NCBI GenBank assembly: GCA_049603835.1
Contig: JBMYSZ010000001.1
Location: 62,001-126,000, forward strand
From: Mangrovicoccus sp049603835
GTDB taxonomy: Bacteria > Pseudomonadota > Alphaproteobacteria > Rhodobacterales > Rhodobacteraceae
DNA length: 64,000 nt
Reading direction: 5' to 3'
Below, piece by piece: positions 35,579 through 44,085 of this stretch (its first letter is position 1; each line of letters begins with the position of its first letter). The position numbers and the translations under genes were made by a program. The notes beneath the pieces were generated by a model. That model was not told the DNA's origin, ran no database searches, and worked only from the letters and a program-made list of their open reading frames with translations.

Positions 35579-35751
35579 ACTCTCTGGGCGTGCTGGGGAA
35601 TGATTAAGGGCTTTGTGGCAGTTTCGCGACAGATCGCGTGCTGCCCTTAGCTTCTTGGCCCCGCGACAATCTGCTGAGCAATGCGTCAGTGGTTATGTCG
35701 TATCTTTGGGATCAAGCTGTAAGGCAGCTTTGATGCGCCGAGGAGTAGCAA

Positions 35752-36090
35752 ATGTTCACGAATACCACGTCTTCCCCAATCGCGACCCCCATCGATGTTT
35801 GGCGTTTGGGCCTGCAATTCTATCATATCGGCGCCGAATCCCAGGCGGTGATCGCCATGCGACTTATGGGGATGGGCGGCTTTTGGAAGGTCTCCGCGGC
35901 CGAAAATAGCGAAATGGTCTTGGAAAAACCTTTGGCTTTTGCGCAATCGGCGAATGAGGCGATGAAATCTGCGCTGAATTTCGACCGCCCGGATGAGGTC
36001 CTGTCGGCAGCAGTTGCCCCAATCCGTAAGAAAACAGCCGCCAATGCGCACCGCTTGGCAAAGGCCGGAATGACCACCCCTATCGGCTAA
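35752..36090 (+). CDS. Small phasin-like protein
   Basis: A 112-residue helical protein. Its segment TPIDVWRLGLQFYHIGAESQ repeats the pattern of the preceding gene (TP-x-D-x-W ... GAE-x-Q, then a Met-rich helix), and the rest (AMRLMGMGGFWKVSAAENSE ... KKTAANAHRLAKAG) is typical of proteins annotated 'antifreeze protein' in this order. These are more likely granule- or chaperone-associated phasin relatives than true antifreeze proteins. GAGGAG precedes the ATG. It lies 173 bases after the tailed paralogue and 184 bases before ureC on the same strand, so it is part of the urease gene cluster. Confidence 0.75.
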   Translation: MFTNTTSSPIATPIDVWRLGLQFYHIGAESQAVIAMRLMGMGGFWKVSAAENSEMVLEKPLAFAQSANEAMKSALNFDRPDEVLSAAVAPIRKKTAANAHRLAKAGMTTPIG

Positions 36091-36274
36091 GATAGTGCTG
36101 TTTCAGGCTTGGCCGGATGCCGCGCAAAGTGGCAAGATCCCGGCCAAGCAATTGTTTTGCGAAAATAACCGTCGCGCCTTGGAAATGGCCCCTTGACGGC
36201 ATGGAAGCAGAATGGCGAGGTAGCCGCAGAGCCGCGCTTGACGTGGTAAAGGATACTAGCCGAGGACGTCTTTC

Positions 36275-37984
36275 ATGCCTGCCAAAATCTCCCGTGCCGC
36301 TTATGCTGATATGTATGGCCCCACCACGGGGGACAAAATTCGCCTTGCCGATACGGAGCTCTTTATCGAGGTAGAGCGCGACCTGACCAGCTATGGGGAT
36401 GAGGTCAAATTCGGCGGCGGTAAGGTCATCCGCGACGGGATGGGCCAGGCGCAAACGACGCGGGCCGATGGGGCTGTGGATACTGTGATCACAAATGCGC
36501 TGATCCTGGATCACACGGGCATTTTCAAGGCGGATATTGGCCTGAAAGACGGGCGCATTGTAGCGATTGGTAAGGCGGGCAATCCCGATACCCAAAGCGG
36601 CGTGGATATTATCGTAGGCCCTGGAACTGAGACTATCGCTGGGGAAGGAAAAATCCTTACTGCAGGCGGGTTTGACAGCCATATCCACTATATTTGCCCC
36701 CAGCAGATTGATGATGCGCTGCATTCCGGCCTGACCACTATGCTAGGCGGCGGTACTGGTCCAGCCCATGGCACCCTCGCCACAACTTGTACCCCTGGCC
36801 CTTGGCATATTGGTCGAATGCTGCAAGCGGCGGATGCTTTCCCAATGAATTTGGCCTTTGCGGGCAAGGGTAATGCCTCTCTCCCGGCGGCTTTGGAAGA
36901 GCAAGTCAAAGCCGGGGCTTGCGCCCTGAAACTGCATGAGGATTGGGGCACGACGCCCGGCGCGATTGATTGCTGTTTGTCGGTGGCCGATGCCATGGAT
37001 GTGCAGGTGATGATCCATACCGACACGCTGAATGAAAGCGGCTTTGTGGAAAACACCCTGGCCTCCATGAAGGGCCGCACCATCCACGCCTTCCATACCG
37101 AGGGGGCAGGCGGTGGGCATGCGCCTGATATCATTAAGGTTTGCGGCGAAAACCATGTGCTGCCTAGCTCCACCAACCCGACCCGGCCTTATACGGTGAA
37201 CACGCTCGAAGAGCATCTCGATATGCTGATGGTCTGTCACCATTTGGACAAGGCGATCCCCGAAGATGTGGCCTTTGCCGAAAGCCGGATCCGCAAGGAA
37301 ACCATCGCCGCCGAAGATATTTTGCATGATATGGGCGCGTTTTCGATCATTGCCTCGGACAGCCAGGCCATGGGGCGTGTGGGCGAGGTGATCATCCGCA
37401 CCTGGCAAACTGCCCATAAAATGAAGGTCCAGCGCGGGCGTCTGAGCGACGAAACCGGCGATAACGACAATGTTCGGGTCAAACGCTATGTGGCGAAATA
37501 TACGATCAACCCGGCGATTGCCCATGGCCTAAGCGGCGAAATTGGCTCGATCGAGCCGGGCAAGCGCGCGGATTTGGTGCTATGGAGCCCGGCCTTCTTT
37601 GGGGTGAAGCCGGAAATGGTATTGATCGGCGGCACCATTGCTTGCGCGCAGATGGGGGATCCGAATGCCTCTATCCCGACGCCGCAGCCGGTCTATACCC
37701 GACCGATGTTCGGGGCTTTCGGCCGCTCGGTGGAAAATTCTGCGGTCACTTTTGTCAGCGCAGCGGCGCAGTCGGCGGGGATCGGCGCAGAGCTGGGGCT
37801 GGCGAAGCAGACCGTGGCGGTCAGCAATACCCGTCAGATTGGTAAATCCGATATGGTGATGAATAGCGCCACGCCTGAAATCGAGGTGAACCCGGAAACC
37901 TATGAGGTCCGAGCCAATGGCGAGCTTCTGACTTGTGAACCGGCCGAAAGCCTGCCCATGGCGCAGCGCTATTTCATGTTCTGA
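36275..37984 (+). CDS. ureC: Urease alpha subunit
   Basis: The 569-residue catalytic subunit. All nickel and active-site residues are present, offset by two from the Klebsiella numbering: H136 and H138 (GFDSHIHYICPQQ), the carbamylated lysine K219 (ALKLHEDWG), the histidines in MIHTDTLNE and HAFHTEGAGGGH, the flap MVCHHLDK with Cys/His, and the aspartate in IIASDSQAMGR. The protein should therefore be an active urease subunit. The ATG at 36275 follows GAGGA. Confidence 0.98.
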   Translation: MPAKISRAAYADMYGPTTGDKIRLADTELFIEVERDLTSYGDEVKFGGGKVIRDGMGQAQTTRADGAVDTVITNALILDHTGIFKADIGLKDGRIVAIGKAGNPDTQSGVDIIVGPGTETIAGEGKILTAGGFDSHIHYICPQQIDDALHSGLTTMLGGGTGPAHGTLATTCTPGPWHIGRMLQAADAFPMNLAFAGKGNASLPAALEEQVKAGACALKLHEDWGTTPGAIDCCLSVADAMDVQVMIHTDTLNESGFVENTLASMKGRTIHAFHTEGAGGGHAPDIIKVCGENHVLPSSTNPTRPYTVNTLEEHLDMLMVCHHLDKAIPEDVAFAESRIRKETIAAEDILHDMGAFSIIASDSQAMGRVGEVIIRTWQTAHKMKVQRGRLSDETGDNDNVRVKRYVAKYTINPAIAHGLSGEIGSIEPGKRADLVLWSPAFFGVKPEMVLIGGTIACAQMGDPNASIPTPQPVYTRPMFGAFGRSVENSAVTFVSAAAQSAGIGAELGLAKQTVAVSNTRQIGKSDMVMNSATPEIEVNPETYEVRANGELLTCEPAESLPMAQRYFMF

Positions 37985-38533
37985 AGTGAATATGTGAGTG
38001 ATATTTAAGCGGTCGCCTTAGAGGACCGCTTAAATTACGAGCGGCAAGTTTTAAGAATTGGTAAAGTGCTGTGGCGCTTTCGCTGCAGCGCAGTAAAACC
38101 GCCGCTGCCAAATTCTTGGGGCATTGTCTCTGCGACACCCTGACTTATCTTTGGGGAAGGGAGGAAACCAGCAACTTTGCGAGGTTTCCAATGCTAAAAA
38201 ACAATATTGTCTATTTTTCCAGGTTAAGGGCCTTGGCGCGGCGTAAGCGAACGCTGCCGCCCTATGATGACCGATTTACCCTAGACAATTCAAATGCTTG
38301 GTCGCGGGACTCTAACTGCATGACATCTATAGGGATTTTCCAGCTTGCGCTGCGGAAAAACCCATGGGGTTCATTGCAGTCTAAACTGGTGAAAATCACC
38401 CAGCGGCGTCAGCCTGACCTTATGTCGGTTACGGCCAGAGCGAAAAAATCAAATGACGTTAACTGTATATGGGCGAATGCCCAGCTATTTCTAAAGCTAA
38501 GAGCGGCGACAGGTCGCAGAATGAGAGTCGGCC
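37985..38533. other. Gene-poor gap between ureC and the DUF1127-like gene
   Basis: This 549-base stretch starts with an 11-12 bp perfect hairpin just behind ureC (38004-38034) and a second, GU-containing hairpin around 38069-38091. From 38191 to 38541 there is an open frame of 116 codons with GAGG upstream; it starts MLKNNIVYFSRLRALARRKR and is strongly basic. It uses AGA, ATA and CTA codons that are rare in the neighbouring genes, and resembles nothing I know. I treat it as doubtful. The DNA is less GC-rich than its surroundings. Confidence 0.4.
38004..38034 (+). terminator. Stem-loop behind ureC
   Basis: TTTAAGCGGTC (38004-38014) pairs perfectly with GACCGCTTAAA (38024-38034) around a 9-base loop, 20 bases after the ureC stop. 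Only two T residues follow on the plus strand, so it is either a weak terminator or a stabilising 3' hairpin that would uncouple ureC from ureEFG levels. Confidence 0.55.
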
Positions 38534-38794
38534 ATGCATAACCCGCATAATGTGATCGAGCTTTACCCGCAGCAATTATCGGCAGATTTCGACACGTTTT
38601 TTGCCATGTTGGGGTTCGGTGTGAACCCGTCAGGGATGCGTCGGATGTATTACCGGGCTGCCTTGCGGATGAACACGCTCAGTGATGGGGATTTAGCGGC
38701 TTTGGGGCTGACCCGCGCGGAAATCCCGGCCTTTGTCATGCGCCATAAATTCCCTAATCACGCGCCTTTGCGGCTTCGTCAGGCGAATTCTTAA
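38534..38794 (+). CDS. DUF1127-like small protein
   Basis: An 86-residue protein. Its C-terminal half, RMNTLSDGDLAALGLTRAEI, has the pattern (L-S-D-x-x-L-x-x-L/I-G-L-x-R-x-E-I) of DUF1127/YjiS-like proteins, which in alphaproteobacteria can bind RNA or influence phosphate and carbon metabolism. The N-terminal half is not recognised. It sits between ureC and ureE on the same strand, 41 bases before ureE, and is not a known urease component. Confidence 0.6.
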   Translation: MHNPHNVIELYPQQLSADFDTFFAMLGFGVNPSGMRRMYYRAALRMNTLSDGDLAALGLTRAEIPAFVMRHKFPNHAPLRLRQANS

Positions 38795-38835
38795 CGGCTC
38801 TTGCCTTTTGCGCCTTGGGGCGCAAATGTGACGCC

Positions 38836-39288
38836 ATGGATGCGTCGGAAACACTGCTAACATGCAGAGAAATCGGGGAGTCTGCGCCGAATTCGGACCA
38901 GATTTCCCTAAGTTACGATGACCGCTTGCTGCGCCGGAAACGTTTGGTGTCGGCTAGCGGTCAAAGCTTTTTGGTGGATCTGCCAAAGACCCAAAGTGTC
39001 GAAGCCGGTCGGGCCTTTCTTTTGTCAGATGGACAAAGGATTGAAATCCTCGCCGCTGCGGAACCTTTGCTGAAAATCGAAGGCGATCTGCCCAAATTGG
39101 CCTGGCATATCGGTAATCGTCACACGCCCTGCGAAATTCAAAGCGACGCACTTTTGATCCGGGATGACCATGTCATCGCGGCAATGCTGACGACGCTTGG
39201 GGCGAAAATTTCTAAGATCGACGCGCCATTTCAGCCCGAAGGCGGCGCTTATGGCCATGGGCGAACATTTGGCCATTCCCATGACTGA
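38836..39288 (+). CDS. ureE: Urease accessory protein UreE
   Basis: A 150-residue nickel metallochaperone. The N-terminal domain (ISLSYDDRLLRRKRL) and the peptide-binding region with IEGDLPKLAWHIGNRHTPCE are typical; the conserved metal-binding histidine is in the HVIAAMLTTLG region (RDDHV). The C-terminal tail GGAYGHGRTFGHSHD is short and only moderately His-rich compared with Klebsiella UreE. The ATG at 38836 is preferred; a TTG seven codons upstream is open. It overlaps the ureF start by eight bases. Confidence 0.93.
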   Translation: MDASETLLTCREIGESAPNSDQISLSYDDRLLRRKRLVSASGQSFLVDLPKTQSVEAGRAFLLSDGQRIEILAAAEPLLKIEGDLPKLAWHIGNRHTPCEIQSDALLIRDDHVIAAMLTTLGAKISKIDAPFQPEGGAYGHGRTFGHSHD

Positions 39289-39922
39289 TCGGCAAGACCC
39301 GTCCCATGATCTGCTGACGCTAACGCAATGGTTATCGCCGGCCTTTCCGCTTGGGGGCTTTGCATATTCCCATGGGTTGGAAACGGCGATTGCCGATGGG
39401 CGTATTTCGGATGCTGCTGGCCTGGAAGCCTGGCTAGACGGGCTTTTGCGGTATGGAAGTGCTTGGTGCGACGGTATTTTACTGGCACGAGCCTTGGCAG
39501 GAGATGCGGCGGAGGATCTGCAAGATTTGGCCAGCGCCTTAGCGCCGTCACGCGAAAGATGGGGGGAAAGCCTGGCCCAAGGCCGTGCATTTCAAGCAAT
39601 TGTCGCGCCTGATGCTGCTTCGCCCTTGGTTTTACCGGTAGCGCTCGGGGTTGCGGCGCGGGATCTAAACCTTGCGCCTCAGACGGTGGTCGGGCTTTAT
39701 TTGCAGGCATGGCTGAGTAATCTGGTTCTGTGCTCAGTTCGTGCAATCCCTCTGGGGCAGGCGCAAGGTCAGTCTGTGATCACAAACCTCAACGCCCGAA
39801 TTTCTGAGCTGGCACCGCAGATAGCGGCCGCTGAATTGGACGATCTCAGCAGTATCGCCTTGGCGGGTGATTTAGCGTCTCTCCAACATGAAACCCTTTC
39901 TGCTCGGCTATTTAAGAGCTGA
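39281..39922 (+). CDS. ureF: Urease accessory protein UreF
   Basis: A 213-residue helical accessory protein that bridges UreD-urease and UreG and controls fidelity of metal insertion. The family N-terminus is LTLTQWLSPAFPLGGFAYSH followed by GLETAIADGRI. Later segments (GRAFQAIVAP, LYLQAWLSNLVLCSVRAIPL) are also typical. I chose ATG 39281, inside the end of ureE, over the longer open frame from 39197. Confidence 0.95.
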   Translation: MTDRQDPSHDLLTLTQWLSPAFPLGGFAYSHGLETAIADGRISDAAGLEAWLDGLLRYGSAWCDGILLARALAGDAAEDLQDLASALAPSRERWGESLAQGRAFQAIVAPDAASPLVLPVALGVAARDLNLAPQTVVGLYLQAWLSNLVLCSVRAIPLGQAQGQSVITNLNARISELAPQIAAAELDDLSSIALAGDLASLQHETLSARLFKS

Positions 39923-39943
39923 AGTTAAAGTGGAGCTTTTGAC

Positions 39944-40561
39944 ATGACCTCTCCAAACGGGCCCCTGCGCGTGGGCATTGGTGGGCCGGTGGGGGCTGGG
40001 AAAACCACCCTGACCGAGCAGCTTTGTCGCGCCCTCGCAGGTCCATACTCCGTCGCTGTGATCACAAATGATATTTACACCCGCGAAGATGCGGAGGCCC
40101 TAATGCGCGCCCAAGTTCTGTCTCAGGATCGGATCCGAGGCGTGGAAACGGGCGGCTGCCCTCATACGGCGATCCGCGAGGATGCCTCGATCAATCTTGC
40201 CGCTGTGGAGGATTTGACCGAAAGCTTCCCTGATCTCGATATCATTTTAATCGAAAGCGGCGGTGATAATTTGGCCGCGACTTTCAGCCCGGAACTGGCG
40301 GATCTGACGCTTTACGTCATCGACACAGCGGCGGGACAGGATATTCCGCGCAAAAAGGGGCCGGGGCTGACCAAATCGGATCTATTGGTGATCAATAAAA
40401 CCGATTTGGCGCCTTATGTGGGGGTATCGACCGAATTGCTGGAAGAAGATGCCAGCAAAGCCCGTGGTGCCAAACCTTTTGTGATGGCCGCGCTGCGACA
40501 TGGGAAAGGCGTCCCTGAAATCGTCGATTTCCTGAAAAGGGAAGGCGGCCTAGGGCTTTAG
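39944..40561 (+). CDS. ureG: Urease accessory GTPase UreG
   Basis: A 205-residue SIMIBI-class GTPase that powers nickel delivery. The P-loop is GGPVGAGKTTL (residues 13-23), the metal-binding Cys-Pro-His motif is GGCPHTAIRED (C72, H74), and the guanine-recognition NKTD motif is LLVINKTDLAPYVG. It is the last gene of the urease operon. Its stop overlaps the convergent glycosyltransferase gene by a few bases. No nickel or urea transporter is in the window. Confidence 0.98.
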   Translation: MTSPNGPLRVGIGGPVGAGKTTLTEQLCRALAGPYSVAVITNDIYTREDAEALMRAQVLSQDRIRGVETGGCPHTAIREDASINLAAVEDLTESFPDLDIILIESGGDNLAATFSPELADLTLYVIDTAAGQDIPRKKGPGLTKSDLLVINKTDLAPYVGVSTELLEEDASKARGAKPFVMAALRHGKGVPEIVDFLKREGGLGL

Positions 40562-42786
40562 CTATTCATGTCCAGGGCCATCGCATAGGCGGCGCGTTCC
40601 GTTTGATTGAAGTTTATTTGGCCGATATCTTCGATCAGGCGCGCGAATTCCGGCTCTTGCCGAAGCCGTTTTGCCGTCTTTTGGTGCCAATCAAAAGCCT
40701 GCTCATGGAGGTCGCGCAGCTTCAGATCGACCAAAAGACCCTGCATTTCTGCTCGCAGCCGTGGCAGATGTCTTTGGATTGAAAGGTCCACATGGTCATT
40801 CCAATCCATGCGCGCCCAGTAATTAGCGCCGATTTTGCGGTCCACATGTAGGGCTCGGCCACGTTGACGTTTGATCAAGAAACTATCGCGCGAACGCAAC
40901 GCATAGTGGTTGAGTTGCACCAAATCATAGCCGATGGTCCGCAGATTGGAGCGCCAGCCCTTCATCGCGACTTCGCGCCCCATGGGCTGGCCTGAGCCAT
41001 TAAACCAGTGCAGCTCGTCCAAGCGGTCCAGCGCGGGCTTCGTGGGGCGATGGCAGGATAATTTGCCATAAATCCCTAAATTCTTTGTTAGGGTTTTAAA
41101 GCCCCAGGCCGTGTGGGGTTTGGGACAATAGCTTGGGGCGCAGCGGGTGAATTGATCTATAACTTTGCGTTGCGCCAAATGATCCACGCCATTATTGCCG
41201 AAAAGCCGCCAGGTTAAGGCAATATTACTGGCCTCGGGCATTTGGTCGAGCAAATTGTCCAAAATTCCAGCCCCATGGCGAATATTGGCAAACTCATCCA
41301 CATCTATGTGCAATATCCAAGTGGAATCGCGAATAACTGGTAATTTGATTGCTTTGTTTAGGGCCGCTTGCTGCGGGGATTGCCCATGCCAATTACTATT
41401 ATCAATATGCGTCACCCAGCCGGATTTTGCTAAGTGATCTAGGATATCGGCAGTCGGATCCTGGCAATCATTGGTGTAAATTACAAAGTGATCGAAGCCG
41501 ATGCTTCGGTGAAAAGCCAGCCATTCGAGGATATAGGGGCCTTCATCCTTCATACAGGCGATGATCACCCTCTCCGCGCGATCAATCTGCCGCTGCGAGC
41601 GGCCATTCAAAGGAGGCGGAGTTTTTACAATATCCGCGGCTGAGAGCCGATTATTCGGCGCGAAACGGGATTTTGCGAATGTTTCGAAGGTTTTCTTTGA
41701 CGGCTGCGAAAACAGTCTATCTGCGGCACCTGAAAGCAGAGGTCCGCTGTCTAGGCGTTCTTTCGCGGCGGCATCGGCCATCAATGGACGCATTTTCGCA
41801 AGGACAGGGCCGGGGTCGAAATCCGGATCTGGTTTCGGCTCTAACGCCCCAAGATCATGCAATCTAGGGGTCGGGCAAGGGCGATTGCGATTGATATGGC
41901 TTAGAATTGGGCGCAGCAGCTTTGGGTCAAGCGGCTTGCCCGGCAGGTCAATCATCCCCATCGCGCGGGCACGTAATTTCCGGGGTAAAGCCAGCCCGCG
42001 CGCCATTTCGCTGCGCAAAAGCCGATTTACTAACAATGCACGTCCGAGAAAAACGGAGGATGGTTGCAGTGGCGGGGGAGTTTTCGCGTCTAACGCGGCT
42101 AAAATCGGGGCAGGCAAATCCGCATAATCCTGCTGCAATGCTGCCGGGCCGAAAACCTGCCGCCAGTCTTCGATCAGGTTTTGGTGGTGTAGCCAATGGG
42201 GTGCGGCTTCGATCTCGGGGAAAATATTGAGGTGAGGCAAGCATTTACCATGGGTTGCGAGCGCGCTGGCCACCCAATCGCGACTGCGGGTCAAAGCCAA
42301 GTCGCGGCTTAGCGGCACGGTTCGCCCCCAAAGAACCTGCTGGGCGAAATGTTCGCACAACATCTCTGGCGGGTCGGTATAATCTAGCACCAAGCTGATT
42401 TTGTCGAAAATCTGAGCCAAACGGGATTTTAACCGCTCTATTTCAGACCGGCGAAATAGCTCTCGCGACAATCGATCATCATCTAAAATCACAATTCGCG
42501 CATCTTTGGCCTGGCGGGAAAGTTTTTGCCAAAATTTTTCCGCAAATTCTGCATGGCGATCTTCGGGGCCTAACCCTCGCGCCTGTCGCAGTGGGTCCAG
42601 ATGGTCGGGATCAAGGCAGGACAGCGTAAGTTTTGTATGCGCCTTTTTTCCGGGAAATTCGGGATAAAGGATACCTTGGTTCGCTAAAGCCGCGCGTATA
42701 GGGGCCAGGGCCTGATGCCGGGCATGGGCCTTTCGACGACAGGGGCCAATAAAAACAATACATTCAGGCCGTTTTTCACCAGGCAT
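40558..42786 (-). CDS. Two-domain protein with C-terminal glycosyltransferase (GT2/GT92-like)
   Basis: A 742-residue protein. The C-terminal half (from about residue 405) is a glycosyltransferase of the type with RVIIACMKDEGPYILEWLAF, IYTNDCQDPTADIL and the DxD metal site in WILHIDVDEFANI, as in DUF23/GT92-like and Glyco_tranf_2_4 proteins. The N-terminal ~270 residues are a separate domain starting ECIVFIGPCRRKAHARHQAL; it has the look of a nucleotide- or sulfate-donor domain (a strand, a charged loop, then a later RIVILDDDRLSRELF), but I cannot name it. A proline-rich linker joins the two. The likely role is modification of an exported polysaccharide. It is convergent with ureG with a four-base overlap. 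Confidence 0.8.
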   Translation of the reverse strand: MPGEKRPECIVFIGPCRRKAHARHQALAPIRAALANQGILYPEFPGKKAHTKLTLSCLDPDHLDPLRQARGLGPEDRHAEFAEKFWQKLSRQAKDARIVILDDDRLSRELFRRSEIERLKSRLAQIFDKISLVLDYTDPPEMLCEHFAQQVLWGRTVPLSRDLALTRSRDWVASALATHGKCLPHLNIFPEIEAAPHWLHHQNLIEDWRQVFGPAALQQDYADLPAPILAALDAKTPPPLQPSSVFLGRALLVNRLLRSEMARGLALPRKLRARAMGMIDLPGKPLDPKLLRPILSHINRNRPCPTPRLHDLGALEPKPDPDFDPGPVLAKMRPLMADAAAKERLDSGPLLSGAADRLFSQPSKKTFETFAKSRFAPNNRLSAADIVKTPPPLNGRSQRQIDRAERVIIACMKDEGPYILEWLAFHRSIGFDHFVIYTNDCQDPTADILDHLAKSGWVTHIDNSNWHGQSPQQAALNKAIKLPVIRDSTWILHIDVDEFANIRHGAGILDNLLDQMPEASNIALTWRLFGNNGVDHLAQRKVIDQFTRCAPSYCPKPHTAWGFKTLTKNLGIYGKLSCHRPTKPALDRLDELHWFNGSGQPMGREVAMKGWRSNLRTIGYDLVQLNHYALRSRDSFLIKRQRGRALHVDRKIGANYWARMDWNDHVDLSIQRHLPRLRAEMQGLLVDLKLRDLHEQAFDWHQKTAKRLRQEPEFARLIEDIGQINFNQTERAAYAMALDMNS

Positions 42787-42849
42787 GCGCCTGCTTTACG
42801 CAAGCATGGTTAAGGTCTGGTATGTGCGCAAGCTCGGCGGGTCCAGCGG

Positions 42850-44061
42850 TTAGAAAAACGCCTGCAATCCAGTTTGTGCCCGGCCCAAGATCAGCGCGTG
42901 GATGTCATGGGTGCCTTCATAGGTATTAACGGTTTCCAAATTCTGGGCATGGCGCATCACATGATATTCCGCCGCAATCCCATTGCCGCCATGCATATCC
43001 CGCGCCATCCGGGCGATATCCAAGGCTTTACCGCAATTATTGCGTTTAAGCAGGCTGATCATTTCCGGCGCGGCGTTCTTTGCCTCCATCAGTCGCCCAA
43101 GTTGCAGCGCGCTATGGAGGCCAAGCGCGATCTCAGTTTGCATATCGGCAAGCTTTTTCTGAAAAAGCTGGGTTTGCGCCAAGGGGCGTCCGAATTGTCG
43201 GCGATCAAGCCCATAGCTGCGGGCCGCATGCCAGCAAGCTTCCGCTGCGCCCATCGCACCCCAGGCGATGCCGTAACGGGCCTTGTTTAGGCAGGAAAAT
43301 GGCCCTTTGAGTCCCTCCACTCCAGGCAAAAGCGCGTCTTCACCGAGTTCAACGCCTTCCATCACGATTTCACCCGTGATCGAGGCGCGCAGGGAAAGCT
43401 TGCCTTCGATCTTTGGCGCGGAAAGCCCGGCCATGCCTTTTTCCAGCACAAAGCCGCGAATTTTGCCGTCATGGGCGTCGGATTTTGCCCAAACTACAAA
43501 AATATCCGCAATCGGCGCATTGCTGATCCACATTTTCGAACCGGTGAGGCGATAGCCTGTGCTGGTTTTCTCGGCGCGGGTTTTCATTCCTGCCGGATCG
43601 CTGCCCGCCTCTGGCTCGGTCAGGCCAAAACAGCCGATTTTGCGCCCCGCCGCCAGATCGGGAAGATAACGCGCGCGCTGTTCTTCGGTGCCAAAGGCAT
43701 AAATCGGATGCATGACCAGAGAGCTTTGCACCGACATCATCGAGCGATAGCCGCTATCGATCCGCTCGATTTCCCGCGCGATGAGCCCATAGGTCACATA
43801 GCCTGCGCCAAGCCCGCCATAGGCCTCGGGGATGGTCGCGCCCAAAAGCCCGGCGGCGCCCATCTGGGCAAAGATTTCTGCATCCGTCTCTTCTTCGAGA
43901 TAAGCGCGCGTGACCTTTGGCAAGAGCTGGCTTTGGGCGAATTCGGCTGCGGCATCGCGCAAGAGGCGCTCTTCTTCGCTCAACTGCCCCTCAAGGCGCA
44001 GCGGATCGGCCCAATCAAACGCAGCGGCATCGGGGGCGGAATGAGGCGCGGTGGTGGGCAT
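42850..44061 (-). CDS. gcdH: Glutaryl-CoA dehydrogenase
   Basis: A 403-residue flavin acyl-CoA dehydrogenase that oxidises and decarboxylates glutaryl-CoA to crotonyl-CoA in lysine, tryptophan and aromatic-acid breakdown. The catalytic glutamate is in VNTYEGTHDIHALILGRA (E382), and the glutarate-binding arginine is in SGYRSMMSVQSSLVMHP; both are specific to this branch. FAD segments: CFGLTEPEAGSDP and KMWISNAPIADIF. AAAGGAG lies before the ATG. It follows the helicase gene by 24 bases. Confidence 0.94.
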   Translation of the reverse strand: MPTTAPHSAPDAAAFDWADPLRLEGQLSEEERLLRDAAAEFAQSQLLPKVTRAYLEEETDAEIFAQMGAAGLLGATIPEAYGGLGAGYVTYGLIAREIERIDSGYRSMMSVQSSLVMHPIYAFGTEEQRARYLPDLAAGRKIGCFGLTEPEAGSDPAGMKTRAEKTSTGYRLTGSKMWISNAPIADIFVVWAKSDAHDGKIRGFVLEKGMAGLSAPKIEGKLSLRASITGEIVMEGVELGEDALLPGVEGLKGPFSCLNKARYGIAWGAMGAAEACWHAARSYGLDRRQFGRPLAQTQLFQKKLADMQTEIALGLHSALQLGRLMEAKNAAPEMISLLKRNNCGKALDIARMARDMHGGNGIAAEYHVMRHAQNLETVNTYEGTHDIHALILGRAQTGLQAFF

Positions 44062-44085
44062 GGGCGGATCTCCTTTGCGGTGATC

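Noticed and set aside
36743..37525. 260-codon frame antisense to ureC
   Set aside because: Lies inside ureC, where all active-site residues are conserved in the sense frame.
38191..38541. Possible 116-residue basic protein between ureC and ureE
   Set aside because: Rare codons, no family match and overlap with the next gene make it unlikely; it is recorded only within the intergenic description.
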